Of a DNA stretch of 64,000 bases, positions 41,560-52,510 are shown piece by piece. Position 1 is the first letter of the stretch; each line of letters opens with the position of its first letter. The DNA is from Isochrysis galbana. Taxonomy: Eukaryota > Haptophyta > Isochrysidales > Isochrysidaceae. Made by a program: the position numbers and the translations under genes. The stretch covers positions 310,001 to 374,000 of the forward strand of contig CM030936.1 of the NCBI GenBank assembly GCA_018136815.1, in the 5' to 3' direction. The notes below the pieces were generated by a model. That model did not search any database and was not told the DNA's origin. It worked only from the letters and a program-made list of their open reading frames with translations.

Positions 41560-41945
41560 AGATAGGGTCATGGAGCGCGCCACGCTCCCCTCCTCTCTCT
41601 CCGCCCACCCCACCGCGCTGGCCGACCAGGATATGCTGGACGCCGCGCAGCCACAGCAGCCGCCACCCAGGGCCACGCCAACCCAGGTACCCGCGAGCCA
41701 CAACCCGAGATCCGAACCCGCACCGCCACAAGGACAGAACACCTGCCAACACCACACAGTTAGTTCCCCAACACAACCCTGCCAGCTCAGCCAGCCACAT
41801 GCACACCCAAGGCCACAGAGCCAGACCTCCCATAGGGAAAGCCTTCGGGCTGGGCCCCTACAAAGCCGCGGCACTGACCACGTACGTACGCGAGTACGTG
41901 GCGCAGTCCCGGCCGGTCAACCAGACCACCACCAAAACCTCTCTG
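41560..41945 (+). mobile_element. LINE 5' fragment, plus orientation
   Basis: Starts GGTCATGGAGCGCGCCACGC, matching the ORF1 start context, then diverges into Pro/Gln-rich codons and a family D block (minus-strand FVGAQPEGFPYG near 41850). It abuts the minus-strand LINE copy that follows, head to head or overlapping. Confidence 0.45.
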
Positions 41946-42845
41946 GAGCCGGGCCTCATACAGCGCCTTCCGCGATGAGGTGCCCTTCTTGCTGATTTTG
42001 TTTTCGATCGACTCGATTTTGATTTGGACCGCGACGTCGACTTGGTGGACTCGGATGGTGGTTTGAAGCCCATAGCGGGCCTGAAATTGTTGTGCGCAGT
42101 CCTCGTTTACGCAGGGAGCGTGACCAGAAGTCCGGCTCGGGGTCGACGCCCTCAAGCTCGAGCAGGAGCTCAATGATGGCCGCGTAGACTGTTGTTTCGT
42201 GGAGCACCAGGTCGCCCGCCTGGCTGAAGGAGAGGTCATAGATTGCGTCAGTGTCTGCTTGTTGGCTTTCTTCTTCAGAGTCTGGTTCCTGATCCTGAGG
42301 GATGAGCCCGGGCGGGGTGGGGGTTAGTGGTGTCGTGAGGGTGCGTGTGTGAGAAGGCAGAGGCTCTAGCTCTGTAGGATGGCTGAGTTTGGGCGTTGTG
42401 GCTGGTGTTCCCGTGTTGTGAGGTCTGAGATGTAGGGTGCTTTCAAGCGTCAGGCAGTCTGTCATGGTGTTGTGCCCATAAGGGCCACCCGGCCACGGGT
42501 CGCGCCGCCGAGGCGGCGCGGCCCTTGCCAGGGTGGGAGGGGCCTCTGCCATAAGGCATGCCCAAAGGAGTGCGGCTGGTCCCTGCCTGGTGCTGCTGCT
42601 CTGGCTCCTGCAGTCTGCTGCCCCCCATGTGGGGGGCCAGCATGGCTGCTGTATGTGGTGTGGCCGGGGCCACGGGCCGTGTGGCGCGACGCGGGTCGCG
42701 CTCACCTGCTCGGCCTCTGATGGCGGGCGCGGTCGCTTCGACAGCGACTGCTCCATGGGGGCTGGGGGGCCGCCCTCGGCGGGGGGCCCGGAGGAGAGGT
42801 GGGGAGCGGCGGCGCGCTCCATGGCAACTGACTATAAAGTTAGTA
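41946..42845 (-). mobile_element. LINE ORF1 copy, minus strand
   Basis: The minus strand from 42845 shows a diverged 5' end, then ORF1 from ATG at 42822: MERAAAPHLSSGPPAEGGPP, KRPRPPSEAEQ, PGGPYGHN, DLSFSQAGDL and LLLELEGVDPEPDFWSRS. After that the frame shifts, and DCAQQFQARYG and KIESIENKISKKGTSSRKAL appear in another frame, so this copy is broken. It is 60-70% similar by eye to the intact copy at 62853. Confidence 0.75.
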
Positions 42846-43099
42846 GTGGGCTCAAGATCAAAGACGAGGAGGCGTTCAGCGCCATTGTGGCACACCTCAA
42901 CAAGCTCGAGGGCGTGGACCTCGAGCCTGAATTCCTGGCCAAGAGCTCGGCAGGCCCATGGGAGATTTTAGTCTCGGCGGACTGCGCACGCCAATACAAG
43001 AACAAGTTCAAAGACCAGGGAGTCTTCGCTTTCAACGAGGTGAAATACCCGATGGAGTCCGTGTCTGTCGCATCTGCAATCATCGAACACCATTACTAA
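42823..43099 (+). CDS. Short ORF with the LINE ORF1 conserved domain, opposite strand
   Basis: From ATGGCAACTGACTATAAAG the frame reads MATDYKVSSGLKIKDEEAFS, then LEGVDLEPEFLAKSSAGPWE and DCARQYKNKFKDQGVFAFNE, stopping at 43099. The LEGVD.EP.F......GPW......DCA.Q pattern is the ORF1 domain. Its first codons are the antisense of the neighbouring LINE's 5' end. It is either a diverged second LINE copy placed head to head or a host gene sharing the domain. Short and unproved. Confidence 0.4.
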
Positions 43100-43229
43100 G
43101 ATAATCAGCCTCATTATTAACGTATCTACCATGTCCACTTTGTGGGACCTCGCTGGTGACCCCCAAGCGAGCTACGCGCCCCTCGGTGGTTTTGTTTTTG
43201 ATCTGCGAGGGTTTTGTTTTCGCGTAGGC

Positions 43230-43400
43230 CCCCCACACTCACCCAAATATCCACCAAGTATCCAACGCTCCCACCCAAATATCCGGAGATAGCTGGTTCT
43301 GCCAAAATCAGCCCAAATATCCAGTAGATATATCCGGATATTTCTGCCAACCCCAAGTAATCATCCCATGATAGGCGAGTAATCATCCCATGATTACTCG
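43230..43400. repeat. CCAAATATCC repeats and a 12-bp stem hairpin
   Basis: Five CCAAATATCC/CCAAGTATCC units lie at 43237-43325, followed by GCGAGTAATCAT-CCC-ATGATTACTCGC (43374-43400). Such clustered motifs resemble hAT subterminal ends, but no terminal repeats or target duplication could be paired. Confidence 0.5.
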
Positions 43401-43435
43401 CTAAACGCGAGTAATCTGGCAAAGTAATGAATGCA

Positions 43436-43726
43436 TTACTCTGAGTATTGTAGTGCTACCTTGGGTACGCGTTGTGCGCTTTTTGGGGAGTACAACCAAA
43501 CGTAGTATTTGCGAAATTCTCTCCTTATTTCCTTGTCCGCAGTAACCGTATCGTGTTGTGAGTGCACGGGGGAGTCCCATGTTCCCGTGCGGTATAGCTC
43601 CGCAACACTTGCTGTCCATTTGCGGGCTTTCAACTGCGCAAAAAACTCTTTTGAGTGTAGGTCCTCTCGGCGGATCCAACCAAGCAGCGAACCTAAATCG
43701 ATCTCCAAGGGGAGATGGCAAACCAA
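43436..43726 (-). pseudogene. Possible LINE pol fragment (endonuclease-RT linker)
   Basis: Ninety-six codons including WIRREDLHSKEFFAQLKARK and ADKEIRREFRKYYVWLYSPK. The latter fits the linker in LINE pol proteins where an F.YY..LY motif precedes the RT. No RT motif follows. Ends undefined. Confidence 0.35.
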
Positions 43727-43859
43727 ACCTGATTGCCCCCGGAAGCAGGTAAAGAAACGCGGGGAGATAGCGAATTAAACCTTTTGCGAGGCGCCTGGGA
43801 GGAAGAAAGGTGGGGAAATTTCCCTTCTCTTCGAGAGAAAGAGAGAGAGCGCTCCACAA

Positions 43860-44159
43860 CCCTAGATCCTAGGCATCCACGCGAAGTTTTTGACCGAGAA
43901 CGAGAACGAGAGAATTATAACGATAAATACCGAACGAAGAGAAGAGAGAAGCCTAACGAGCGTCGATTCGCGAATGCGACATTTATGGGGATGCCACTTG
44001 CATGATATTCGACGGCACCGCTAATTTAGGCGCGATGAGGAATAACCCCGAAAATGCTTTGTTCATCTCGTAAGTCATTCAACAGTGCATGCATCGGCAC
44101 GGCCCAATTTCCTTCGTGCATGTCGTTACTGATACGTGCAAAACCATGAAGGCGGCTTT
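43860..44159. other. Intergenic, GA-rich then AT-richer
   Basis: GAGAACGAGAACGAGAG near 43900. No gene supported. Confidence 0.3.
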
Positions 44160-44920
44160 GAGGATAAAGGTACCCAGCTTTATAGGACGAGTCCTACAAN
44201 NNNNNNNNNNNNNNNNNNNNNNNNNNNNNNNNNNNNNNNNNNNNNNNNNNNNNNNNNNNNNNNNNNNNNNNNNNNNNNNNNNNNNNNNNNNNNNNNNNNT
44301 GTAGGACGACGTTGTGAACTATGAAGACACGGTTCAATCTAGGAATGGGGAGCTAGGATTTGGTTTCTGTGTTCATCTCATTGCCCTCATTGAGTCCTCC
44401 TAGAGGCTCAAGACACCATTCTCAAAGCATAATGAGTTATTTGCCACTCGCGGAAGCCTTCCCGGCAAAAAACGGCGTTGTCCTACGAATTGCCGCAAAC
44501 ACCTGAGGACACGATTTGAGGCTCATGATGAGCTCCCTAGAACTTGCTCCCACGAGATGAAATGCTCTTTGGCATGGGTTCTTTTCGACCTTCAGTGGAG
44601 ACCAAGCTTGGTTTTGAAGCCCAATGAGAGTTTTGGCTGCTTTTGCCTCTTGCGGGGCAAAAACAAAACTCTCGACGCACCCGGTGGCCTCCGATGGCCG
44701 AAGTACTCAGTTCACGCTGGAGCCGAAAGCTCGGTCAAGACGAAGTCTACAGCCTTGGCCATCGTGGGAGCTAAGGATCTCAAGACTGAGTTGGGACTAT
44801 CCTTCAGTTGGTGGGAAGTTCCAATCCTTCACTCTCGAAAGTTGTGTGGCTTTCAAGCTCAGGGTCCTACAAATACACCGAAATCGTAGGACGCGGTCCT
44901 ATAATGTAGGACGGAACTTT
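44160..44920 (+). repeat. Dispersed repeat family F, copy 2, with assembly gap
   Basis: GATAAAGGTACCCAGCTTTA and AGGACGAGTCCTACAA precede the gap, and TGTAGGACGACG follows it. The blocks CTCATGATGAGCTCC and TTTCGACCTTCAGTG match copy 1. A further hairpin-like set, GTAGGACGCGGTCCTATAATGTAGGAC, lies at 44887-44913 and may mark the far end. Contained open frames are not conserved in copy 1. Confidence 0.55.
44200..44299. other. Assembly gap, 100 N
   Basis: Exactly 100 Ns. It falls between two TGTAGGAC palindromes, so a tandem array of that hairpin may have blocked assembly. Confidence 0.98.
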
Positions 44921-45435
44921 TTAGCCGTTTGGCCATGCTGTGTGAGCGCTTCCCATGGCTGACGCCGAGCGGCTGTGGCCCGCATGTGCTAAGTCTAGAT
45001 CTCAAAGATTTCGCGTCAAAGATCCCCACGGGCCACGAGGCGCGCTTGGCGCCTGGGCTGGGGGCACCTCATCTTGCATCTTGGGATGAGGGGTGCAGCG
45101 ACACGGGAGGGACGCGAGAGGGCGCGGCATCTCGCGCGGGGGGAGCCAAAAAAGCCCCGATCGATCTCCCCCGCGGGCCGCGGGAGAGCCGGTCTCGATG
45201 GCTCAAAATAGCCCTCCAGGGCCAGGGCAAGTCAAGTGGCAAGTGGGGGGAAAGGGCTCACCGACGCCATCTTTTCGCGAGGAAAAGGAGGGCCTTCGTG
45301 GGGGGGTGACGGCAGGTAGTGGGCAGTAGGGGGGGGGGGTGAGGGGGTGGAACCTTGGTGCCCTCAGGCTCAGGGGTGGACAGGGCGTTACAAAATGATG
45401 AGTGTTTGACCAAGCTGTATTACGCAATACCCGGT
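44921..45435. other. Intergenic, no gene seen
   Basis: GC-rich with a G run at 45330. Frames are not domain-bearing. Confidence 0.35.
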
Positions 45436-45600
45436 CCTCTCTTCTCTCTTTCGACGGGACGCGACCTTAATTAACCTTAATTAAGTAGAGCCCAGAGCAC
45501 GAGGGCAGGTGACGCAAGGCGGGAAGGAGCGGAGAGGGTGGGCATGGCTCCAAAGCAATCCCCCAGGGCCGCATATGTGGCGAAATTATTAAGAAGTTGT
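45436..45600 (+). mobile_element. LINE 3' end fragment, preceded by family H terminus
   Basis: TTTCGACGGGACGCGACCTT at 45448, then GTAGAGCCCAGAGCACGAGG, GACGCAAGGCGGGAAGG and the terminal AAATTATTAAGAAGTT. Apart from the first motif, these are the plus-strand equivalents of the 3' UTR at 22770-22910. Confidence 0.6.
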
Positions 45601-45697
45601 TCATGGCCTCTTCAACGTCGCGTAGGTCTCAAGAAGAGAGGACGCCCATTTTACATTCTAGCACATGTGTACTCCTACTCCTATTGCCTTTCTCGAA

Positions 45698-48600
45698 TCA
45701 ACTGGTATCCATCCGGCCGGCAGACGGCGCGGCGCCCCGCCCTGCGGCAGCAAGGGCTTGGCGCTGCATCCTGAGGCGCAGCGTAGGCGATGCATTGGGC
45801 GGCGCACGCGCCCCCATCGACGCGTCCACAACGCCACAAGACGGTGGTGGAGGAGCGCCGGGCGGCGGCCGGCTGGAGATGGCCACGCCATGGAATCCAC
45901 AGGCGGACTGCTGCATCCTTCTCAACCGAAGTGTCGGCGAGGCGTCTGGCGGTGGGCGGGCCCCGATGGAACAGTCGAGGGCCGTCGGCGGCGGTGGCGC
46001 TCCCGGCGGTGGTCGGCTCGATATGGCCACGTTCCGAGGCTGTGATATCGACCATGGAGTGACCTGCACCCGACTCGGCGCGCTGGCCGAAGCGCTTTCC
46101 CCGAAGCAGTTACCGTTTGAGCCTACGATCTCGCCGCAGAGCGAATCCTCGAGCATCGTGAGAGCGGGTTCAATGTTGTCATTTGCATCTTTCTCTAACA
46201 GACCCACAGCGAGATCACCCGTGGTGCGGTCGGCTGCGGACGAGTTTGAGGAGACTTCGAACGACTTTACTGCCCCTATCTCTGGTGTATAGGGAGGTGG
46301 AGAGTCCGTGAAGACTGCGAAAGGCGCATCTGCCTTGGATGCGGCCTTTGATTTGGCTAGGGGAATTTCGGGCAGCATGCAGTCCACAGTGGCGAGCGCG
46401 GGTGCGTCGTCAAAGATGCTGAATGCCGCCGTCGCAGCCCCCATACTCGCTGAGGACAGAGTGGAGATGACTTCCGCCTGGTGCTCATGGCTGACCTCCG
46501 ACGCAGACGCAAGGCTGTTGAACGCTGGGGCTGCTACCGCACTGATCAGTGACTCGTTCGCCTGGTTGTCGTAGCCGGCGCATTGCTTTGTTCCGTCGAA
46601 CGAGTTGTTTTCGGCGTCGTCAAATGACGCGATGGCCATCTTGGTGTTGATGGTCATCTGATCGTCCTCTTGAACCCCATCGCACGCGACATCGGCAAAG
46701 ATGCTAAACGGCTTCAAGTTACTCACAGGAGGCGGCAGGACACAGCGGTTCTCGTCGTCGGTGAAAGCGGCGATCGCATTCTTCGTGTTGATTGTCATGT
46801 CCTCGGCAGACTCGCCGGCACCCTGCTCGCAGTCCCAAGCATTGTCAGTGAAAATGCTGAAAGGCTCCGACTTGGCGGACGCGGCGCGCGTAGATTCGTC
46901 ATTCTCCGCAGCGGCGTGACTTGCGATCGTGATCTCATTGGGTTCAGATTCGAGCGATAGCTGGGTACTTGAGAGCGGCATATCGGAAAAAATGCTGAAG
47001 GGCTGGGGTTTGTTGCTGCAGCTTGGCGGAGCAGTACGATTCTCATCGTCTGTGAAGGCTGCAATTGCATTCTTCGTGTTAATCGTCATATCTTCGACAG
47101 TCTCGGAACCAGTCGACGAACCGTCCGTCTCATCAAAGACGACAAATAACCCCGCATTCGCGCCATTCTGTGCCGGGACTGGCTGCAGCGGTGTGGCCAT
47201 CTTGAACGCGCGGTCCGTTCCGGCAGATGGCACTAGCGGGCGCGGAGCTGCGCCAAGAGGGGGTCGAGGGGTGTCGCCTAGCAAATCGCGTGTCGGGAGT
47301 GGCACAGGTGTCGACTCAAGCAGCGTTCTTGGCGCAGCGGGCATGGGCGTCGAATCGATCAAACTACGATGGATACCCGAAGCAGCCGCCATGGGCGTAG
47401 AGTCGAGCAAGCTGGGTTTGGCGCCGGTCCTAGTAGGCAGAGGCGTAGAGTCGAGCAAGCTGCGCTGGATGGCCTGGATAGACGACGACTGGGCAAGTCC
47501 GCGCTGCGCGAGAGCCGCCGGCGTACTAGGTGGTGGGCACTGCCCGCGCCCATGCGCAGGTAGCGGAGTGTCTCCGAGCAAATTCCGGCCTCCCGAAGGC
47601 AGCTGCGTTGTGTCGGTACGACTCTTGATGGTTGCCGCATGGGGAGTAGAAAGCGATGTCGGAGCCTTGTTACTCGAACTGAAAGTGAACAAGGACTTAG
47701 CGGGCTTGGTTTCCTTAACGACAGGCTCATCCAAACCAGAGCTGAAGGACGGCATCAGCAGGTCTAGGGCAGCCTTGGTGTTGATCGTGAGCCCATCGTC
47801 GCAGGCACTCGTCGCCAGGCGGAGTGTCAAGCCGTCATCATCGTAAAGCCCATGCCCACCGCACTTGCGCGCATTAGGATGCACGGGCTCTTCCGCCACT
47901 GATTCTGAGAAGTCGCCATCTGCATTCGGCATATGGCCGTCCGGTGTAGGCGGCGGCGGTTCAAAGCTGGCGCTCTCTGAGGGGTCGATGGCCTCTCCGT
48001 GGGGTGTGCTTGCGTCGTCGGCTGCGATAAACATGGCGCTTGGGATGCCAAACTTATCGATAGGAATCGGACTTTTGAGCGCTGGCGGCAGCGGCTCGTA
48101 GCTGGCATTTTCAGCGATGAGAGCGGCCTGCATAACAGAATCGCTGGCGTTGTCGGCTGCCTCAGCTGCTGGAACCGTGCCAGCATCTGCCGCGCTTTGG
48201 TTTGAGAGCCAAAGTTCGGCGACCTCCGCTTGCTCGGGAATGTACTCTCCGGCTCTCTCGGGCATAGACTCTCGTTCGGCAAGGTCTTCCGTATAGTCGA
48301 GGCTGGCGCGCATCCACTGGCGCTCTGCAGCCGCCCTCTCCGCAACCGCTGAGAGCCGCATCCGCTCACGCACCTCCTCGAAGCAGACTTCTTCACCCGC
48401 ATGGCGCAAAATCTCCGGAGCATAACCCACAGCCTCTTCACGCTTGGCCGCGGTATCTTGCAGCTCAGGAGGGGGCGGCGCGGCGGCAGGGTCAGACATA
48501 CTTTTGTTCGCTGCTGGATCTGTCGGAGCCGCCGTCGGGAGCTCAGCCGCGGACCCCCCTTGTGCGAAACGCGAGAGAGGATTCGACATCAGTTCCTCCA

Positions 48601-49811
48601 CGTGCCTTCTTTGCAATCGATCAGGGCCATCGAGACGCAAACGAACGCTAGCAAGGACTTCCGAGACCGCGCTAGCATCCTGCTCGTCCTGCGCGAGGCC
48701 ATCATCGACGTGGATCGCAAAAGGACATTCTTTTGGCGCAACAGGGTCGCCCGCGCGGGCCCCGCCCGCCTTCTCCTGCTTCAACGTTACTCCGTCCCAG
48801 GATGTTGCGCTGCCTGTGTTCTCCTTCACCTGTTGCGTCATGGTGCCACTCTCCCACGGGCCGGCGATGCTCCGACCATTCTCGTCGACCATCTCGCCTT
48901 CATCATGCCTGTCGATATATACTTGGAAATTGCCGCCGATCGTTTCGGCCGGCGGCTGCGATGCAGGCTTGGCGGCAGCCGGATTCGACGCCTTTAGCGG
49001 TGCAGCAGGCCGTTGCGTGGTAGGCCGGATTGACGAGGAGCCTTCCTTCTTTGTGAGTCGGTTCAGGGCCTTGCGCTCCCTTTGCGGTTTTTGCACAGCA
49101 GCTGCTTCTGCCTCGTAGGCGGGCGGCCCTCCACTTTGTAGCAGCTTGACCTGACGCTGCTGGAACTTCAGGTGTGAGCGCTGAAGGCGATCCAACGGCT
49201 GGGCCTTGAGCAGGATGCCGCGGTCGTATGCCTGTGGGTTGCAGCGAGGTAGGGGTTGTCACCATGACCTGCCCAATGGGGTGAATCGCGCATCCGTTCG
49301 GCACGAGTACTTCAATTGGCGGGTGGGCACGTGCCTTGTCTGCCGCGCTGTACTTTCGCTTCACCTCGAGCACCGAGGCCCATGCTTCCCAGAACAGCGC
49401 ATGGTTCTGGCCAATGTGCCGGTCATACAAGTAGTCAAAGATTGGCTCCGGGTCGCGCACCATGTCTGCGTACTGGATCCAGATGCGCAAGTACCTTTGG
49501 TCGTCGGTGTAGCGAATGTCGTCTTTGAAGCCATAGGCGCAGTCTTCGAGCAGCTGGAGTAGCCGCGCGTCCTTACCACCAGTGACATACGCCTCCTGTG
49601 TCCACTTGACATAGGCGACCCAGCTGGCCAGCGGGTCGGCGCCCGCTGCGGCCTGCTTGAGGGCCTGCTCCCACTCGGCGCGGCGAGCCACGCGTTGGTC
49701 GGCATCATCGTGCGCGAGCGCCTTGAGCGCCGCCGCACGCCTCCCCTGCCGGATTGGCTGAGCGTTTTCTTTGCACGCCTCCCACGCAACAACCTCGTCT
49801 GCCTCTGCCAT
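45698..49811 (-). CDS. Mad3/BubR1-type spindle checkpoint protein (MadBub family), no kinase domain
   Basis: Exons 49811-49335 and 49231-45698 give 1336 residues; the 103-bp intron appears to be GC-AG (GACAAG|GCACGT). Residues 14-16 are the first KEN box (ACKENAQPIRQGRR). Residues 50-175 are the Mad3/Bub1 TPR region (WVAYVKWTQEAY, RYLRIWIQYADMV). FQVYID (261), KEN (295-297) and FAIHVD (330) form the ABBA-KEN-ABBA cassette used by MadBub proteins to bind Cdc20. EEVCFEEVRERM (about 439) is a likely GLEBS motif for Bub3. Five or six L(L/I)xSTP-type repeats follow (709-815). Then comes an array of FSIFxD motifs alternating with MTINTKNAIAAFTDDENR modules (855-1135), and two APPPP repeats at the C-terminus. 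No kinase fold. Known role: mitotic checkpoint inhibition of APC/C at kinetochores. Confidence 0.9.
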
Positions 49812-50420
49812 GGGGAGGGGCGGCGCAGCGGGCGAGACGGCGAGAAAGAAAGAAGTGTGGGCGAGGGTGTGGGTGGGGGCAGGCGGGGGACGTCCTCTGG
49901 AAGGAGGGAAGAGAGAGCAGACGCGCAGAGGGCGCGATCCGCCGTGATGCGATGGGTTAAGGCGACGGCCGGCGGCGGCGGGAGCGGCCGTTCAAATCGC
50001 AAGAGCCCCCCCCCCCCCCCCCCCCGCACCTTCTGTTTTTGGCGCACGAGGATTCTTTACTCAATTTACTACCGGTTTGCTGCGCCAAAACTGGCGAATA
50101 CATGAATACATACACTACGGATCGGCGGGTTTGGCCGTCACTTGATACTCTACTCTACTCTAGAGTAGGAGTCTCTCTACTCGTAGAGCTACTCTGTTCC
50201 CAGTTGGATTTTGTTTTCTGCCCGTCGGCCTCGTCCCGCCCTTCCGCTCCCCTCGCTTCCGCTTGCCGCTGCCCTTCCCCTCTCTCTCCCTCTCTCTCCA
50301 TCTCTTTCTCTCTCTCTCCCTCTCTTTCTCTCTCTCTCCCTCTATTTCTCCCTCTCTCCCTCTCTCTTTCTCTCTCTCTCTCCCCCCCCCTCCCCCCCCG
50401 CCCCCCCGCTCTCCGTGCGC
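49812..50420. promoter_or_regulatory. Bidirectional intergenic region between divergent genes
   Basis: 609 bp separate the start of the checkpoint gene (minus) from the membrane-protein gene (plus), so they probably share a promoter region. It holds a C run at 50008-50025, ACTCTACTCTAGAGTAGGAG near 50151 and a long CT-rich tract (50275-50410) just before the plus-strand start. No core element could be assigned. Confidence 0.4.
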
Positions 50421-51639
50421 ATGTGGGAGCTCGTGGGCGCCTGCTCTGCCTCGGCGGCGCTGGCAGCGTGGATGGCGCAAGCAGTCGTGGGCGCGGTGGA
50501 CGCGCCGCCCCTCTCCGCACTCGAAGCGGTCTACGGTCTGCACACGGTCCTTGAGCTTGCGCTCGCTCTGCTCAAGCTGCGCGGGCGCTATCAGCACGAG
50601 GCGCCGGGCACAAACGAGCCGCGTACGCGGATGTGCGCTCGCTCCCGTCAGTTGCTGGCGCACCGGCTGCTCATCACTGCACCTTCACCCCACCCACACC
50701 ATCTCTCAGCATGCGCTGCTTCTCGTGCGGCACAGGTACATTCGACACCACGCCGTTTGCCTCCTATCGCTCACGTTGCTCAGTCTTGGCGTGTGGCAGC
50801 AGCGCCTAGTGCACACGCCCGCAGGATTACTCACTTCGCTCTGCCTCTTTGTCTTCCATGGTGGTGCAACATTGGGCTTCGCTCTGGCTTGGGCACAGGG
50901 CGCAATACCTTTTGCGAAGCTCGTGATGCCGCACAGCCTACTTGCCCTTGTCTTTGCTATGCACGCCTTCGCACCGGATCTACTCGGCACACCTGGGGCT
51001 GTACTCTCGCCCTGGCCGATGCCAGCTACCTCGCAAGTGCCCGTGGCGCTCGCACTTCGGCAGGTCACCTATCTGTGGCCAAATTCGACGGGTTTCCTCT
51101 CACCGTCAACCGTGGCCTCGATTGCCGGCCTGTTGCTCTTGTGCCATGGGCTGCTAGAGCTGGTATTGGGTGCACTCAAGTTGAGGGGCCGATATGCACA
51201 CGAGTCATCTCAAATACCTGTCAGTGGGGCTTCTCGCCGAGCGATGTACGTCCGTCACCATGGATTTTCGATCGTATCTCTCAGCATGCTAGGAGCTAGC
51301 ATCTGGGCTGCTGGTACCGAGTGCTCGCTGGGCGACATCTTTTGCGCTGATGGGATGTACTTTGGAGGGTTGGCAACGCAATTCGCTCTCACGTCCAGTA
51401 GGCGCCAATCTTCACTAGCCGTAGAACCTCAACCGACGCTGTTGAACATCTTGCAATCTCCCTTTGGCATGGTTGTGGTCGTCAGCCTCTTGACCCTTCA
51501 TGTCGGTGCCGTGAGTGCCTTTTTGGTCGCCTGGGCCTCTGGGGACATAAAGTGGACCAAGGCTGTTATGCCTCATGGCCCCTTCGCACTGGCGTTCACG
51601 ACAATGGCGGTATGGATTGTTAGTACTTCTCCGCGATAG
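50421..51639 (+). CDS. Internally duplicated multi-pass membrane protein, unknown function
   Basis: Exons 50421-50632 and 50736-51639 join with matching phase to 371 residues. The two halves are homologous: LELALALLKLRGRYQHE with MYIRHHAVCLLSLTLLSLG in half one, LELVLGALKLRGRYAHE with MYVRHHGFSIVSLSMLGAS in half two. Each half ends with LVMPHSLLALVFAMHAF or AVMPHGPFALAFTTMAV. About four membrane helices per half are predicted by eye. Conserved RGRYxHE, RHH and VMPH motifs suggest a shared site, perhaps metal or quinone binding (speculative). No named family was recognised. The exon join is supported because it recreates the repeat exactly. Confidence 0.75.
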
Positions 51640-52195
51640 CTTCCGGCCTTGCATAATGGCCGTGTTGAAGAATTACTGAGCGGCCATGGTGGACGGAAGA
51701 AGGCCCCGAGAGCCACGCCCATATCTCAACGACTTGTGACGTGACTCCTCCACACGGATTGCGGTGTTCGTGTTCGGCGCGCACCCTGCTCTCGATCGAC
51801 CAATGAGGACGCCGAGAAGAAGTCCACCTGGCACTGTGCCGCCACCTCTTGCCAGCGTCATTCCTCGCTCGCTCTCTCACCTTGCGTGCAACGCTAGGCA
51901 TGAGCCTTGGTAAAAGCATGATAACAAAGAGGCGGGGTCTGGGCCCTGACGTCCTCTGCCTCTCCCTTGCTGGCCCTTGCCTGTCGACCCAAGCGAGGAA
52001 AAAAGGCCTCAAAAGGTTCGCGGATAAGAGGGTGCAACATTAGATTCCCATTTTTATGCTCACCCCGCCTATTTTGGTATAAATATAAAAGGAGGCTTGC
52101 CCCTCGACTTTACCGGTCGGGGGCTAGCGGCCATCTGTCCCCCATTGCTGCCACTTTTGGCCCACCATTGCACACTCGCCCCATGAACCCAAGCT
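51640..52195. other. Intergenic, possible repeat pieces
   Basis: CTGGGCCCTGACGTCCTCTG with CCTTGCCTGTCGACC at 51938-51990 resembles 8453-8543 inside a LINE copy. No gene supported. Confidence 0.35.
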
Positions 52196-52199
52196 GAAA

Positions 52200-52510
52200 T
52201 TAATAATAATAATATATCTGAGCATTAGTACCACTATTCACTAGCCCGGTACTAACACGACAACCCTCAGCGCACCTGCCCGTACGCCTCGACGCATGTT
52301 GTTGCCCCAGATAATGCACCCCTTCAAATCTCCCCCTTCGCAAACCCCCCGCTCCCATTCTAATTCTAACTCCCCACAAGTTGTAATGAGGGAAAACCCA
52401 GTGAGGCGGACCGACCTACGTCGGGCGACTCACTAGGAAAAAGCACCGGGGCCGGGGGGGGGGGGGAACTCTCGTCAACAAACAAAGAAGAACGGCCCTT
52501 ACCATCCATA
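52200..52510 (-). repeat. Dispersed repeat family G, copy 2
   Basis: Reverse complement of 60715-61060. Landmarks on this strand are AGTACCACTATTCACTAGCC, CACCCCTTCAAATCTCCCCC, GTCGGGCGACTCACTAGGAA and AACAAAGAAGAACGGCCCTT. Both ends are better preserved than in copy 1. Confidence 0.75.

Noticed and set aside
44557-44889. 110-codon plus ORF in family F
   Set aside because: Not conserved in the other family F copy; probably chance.
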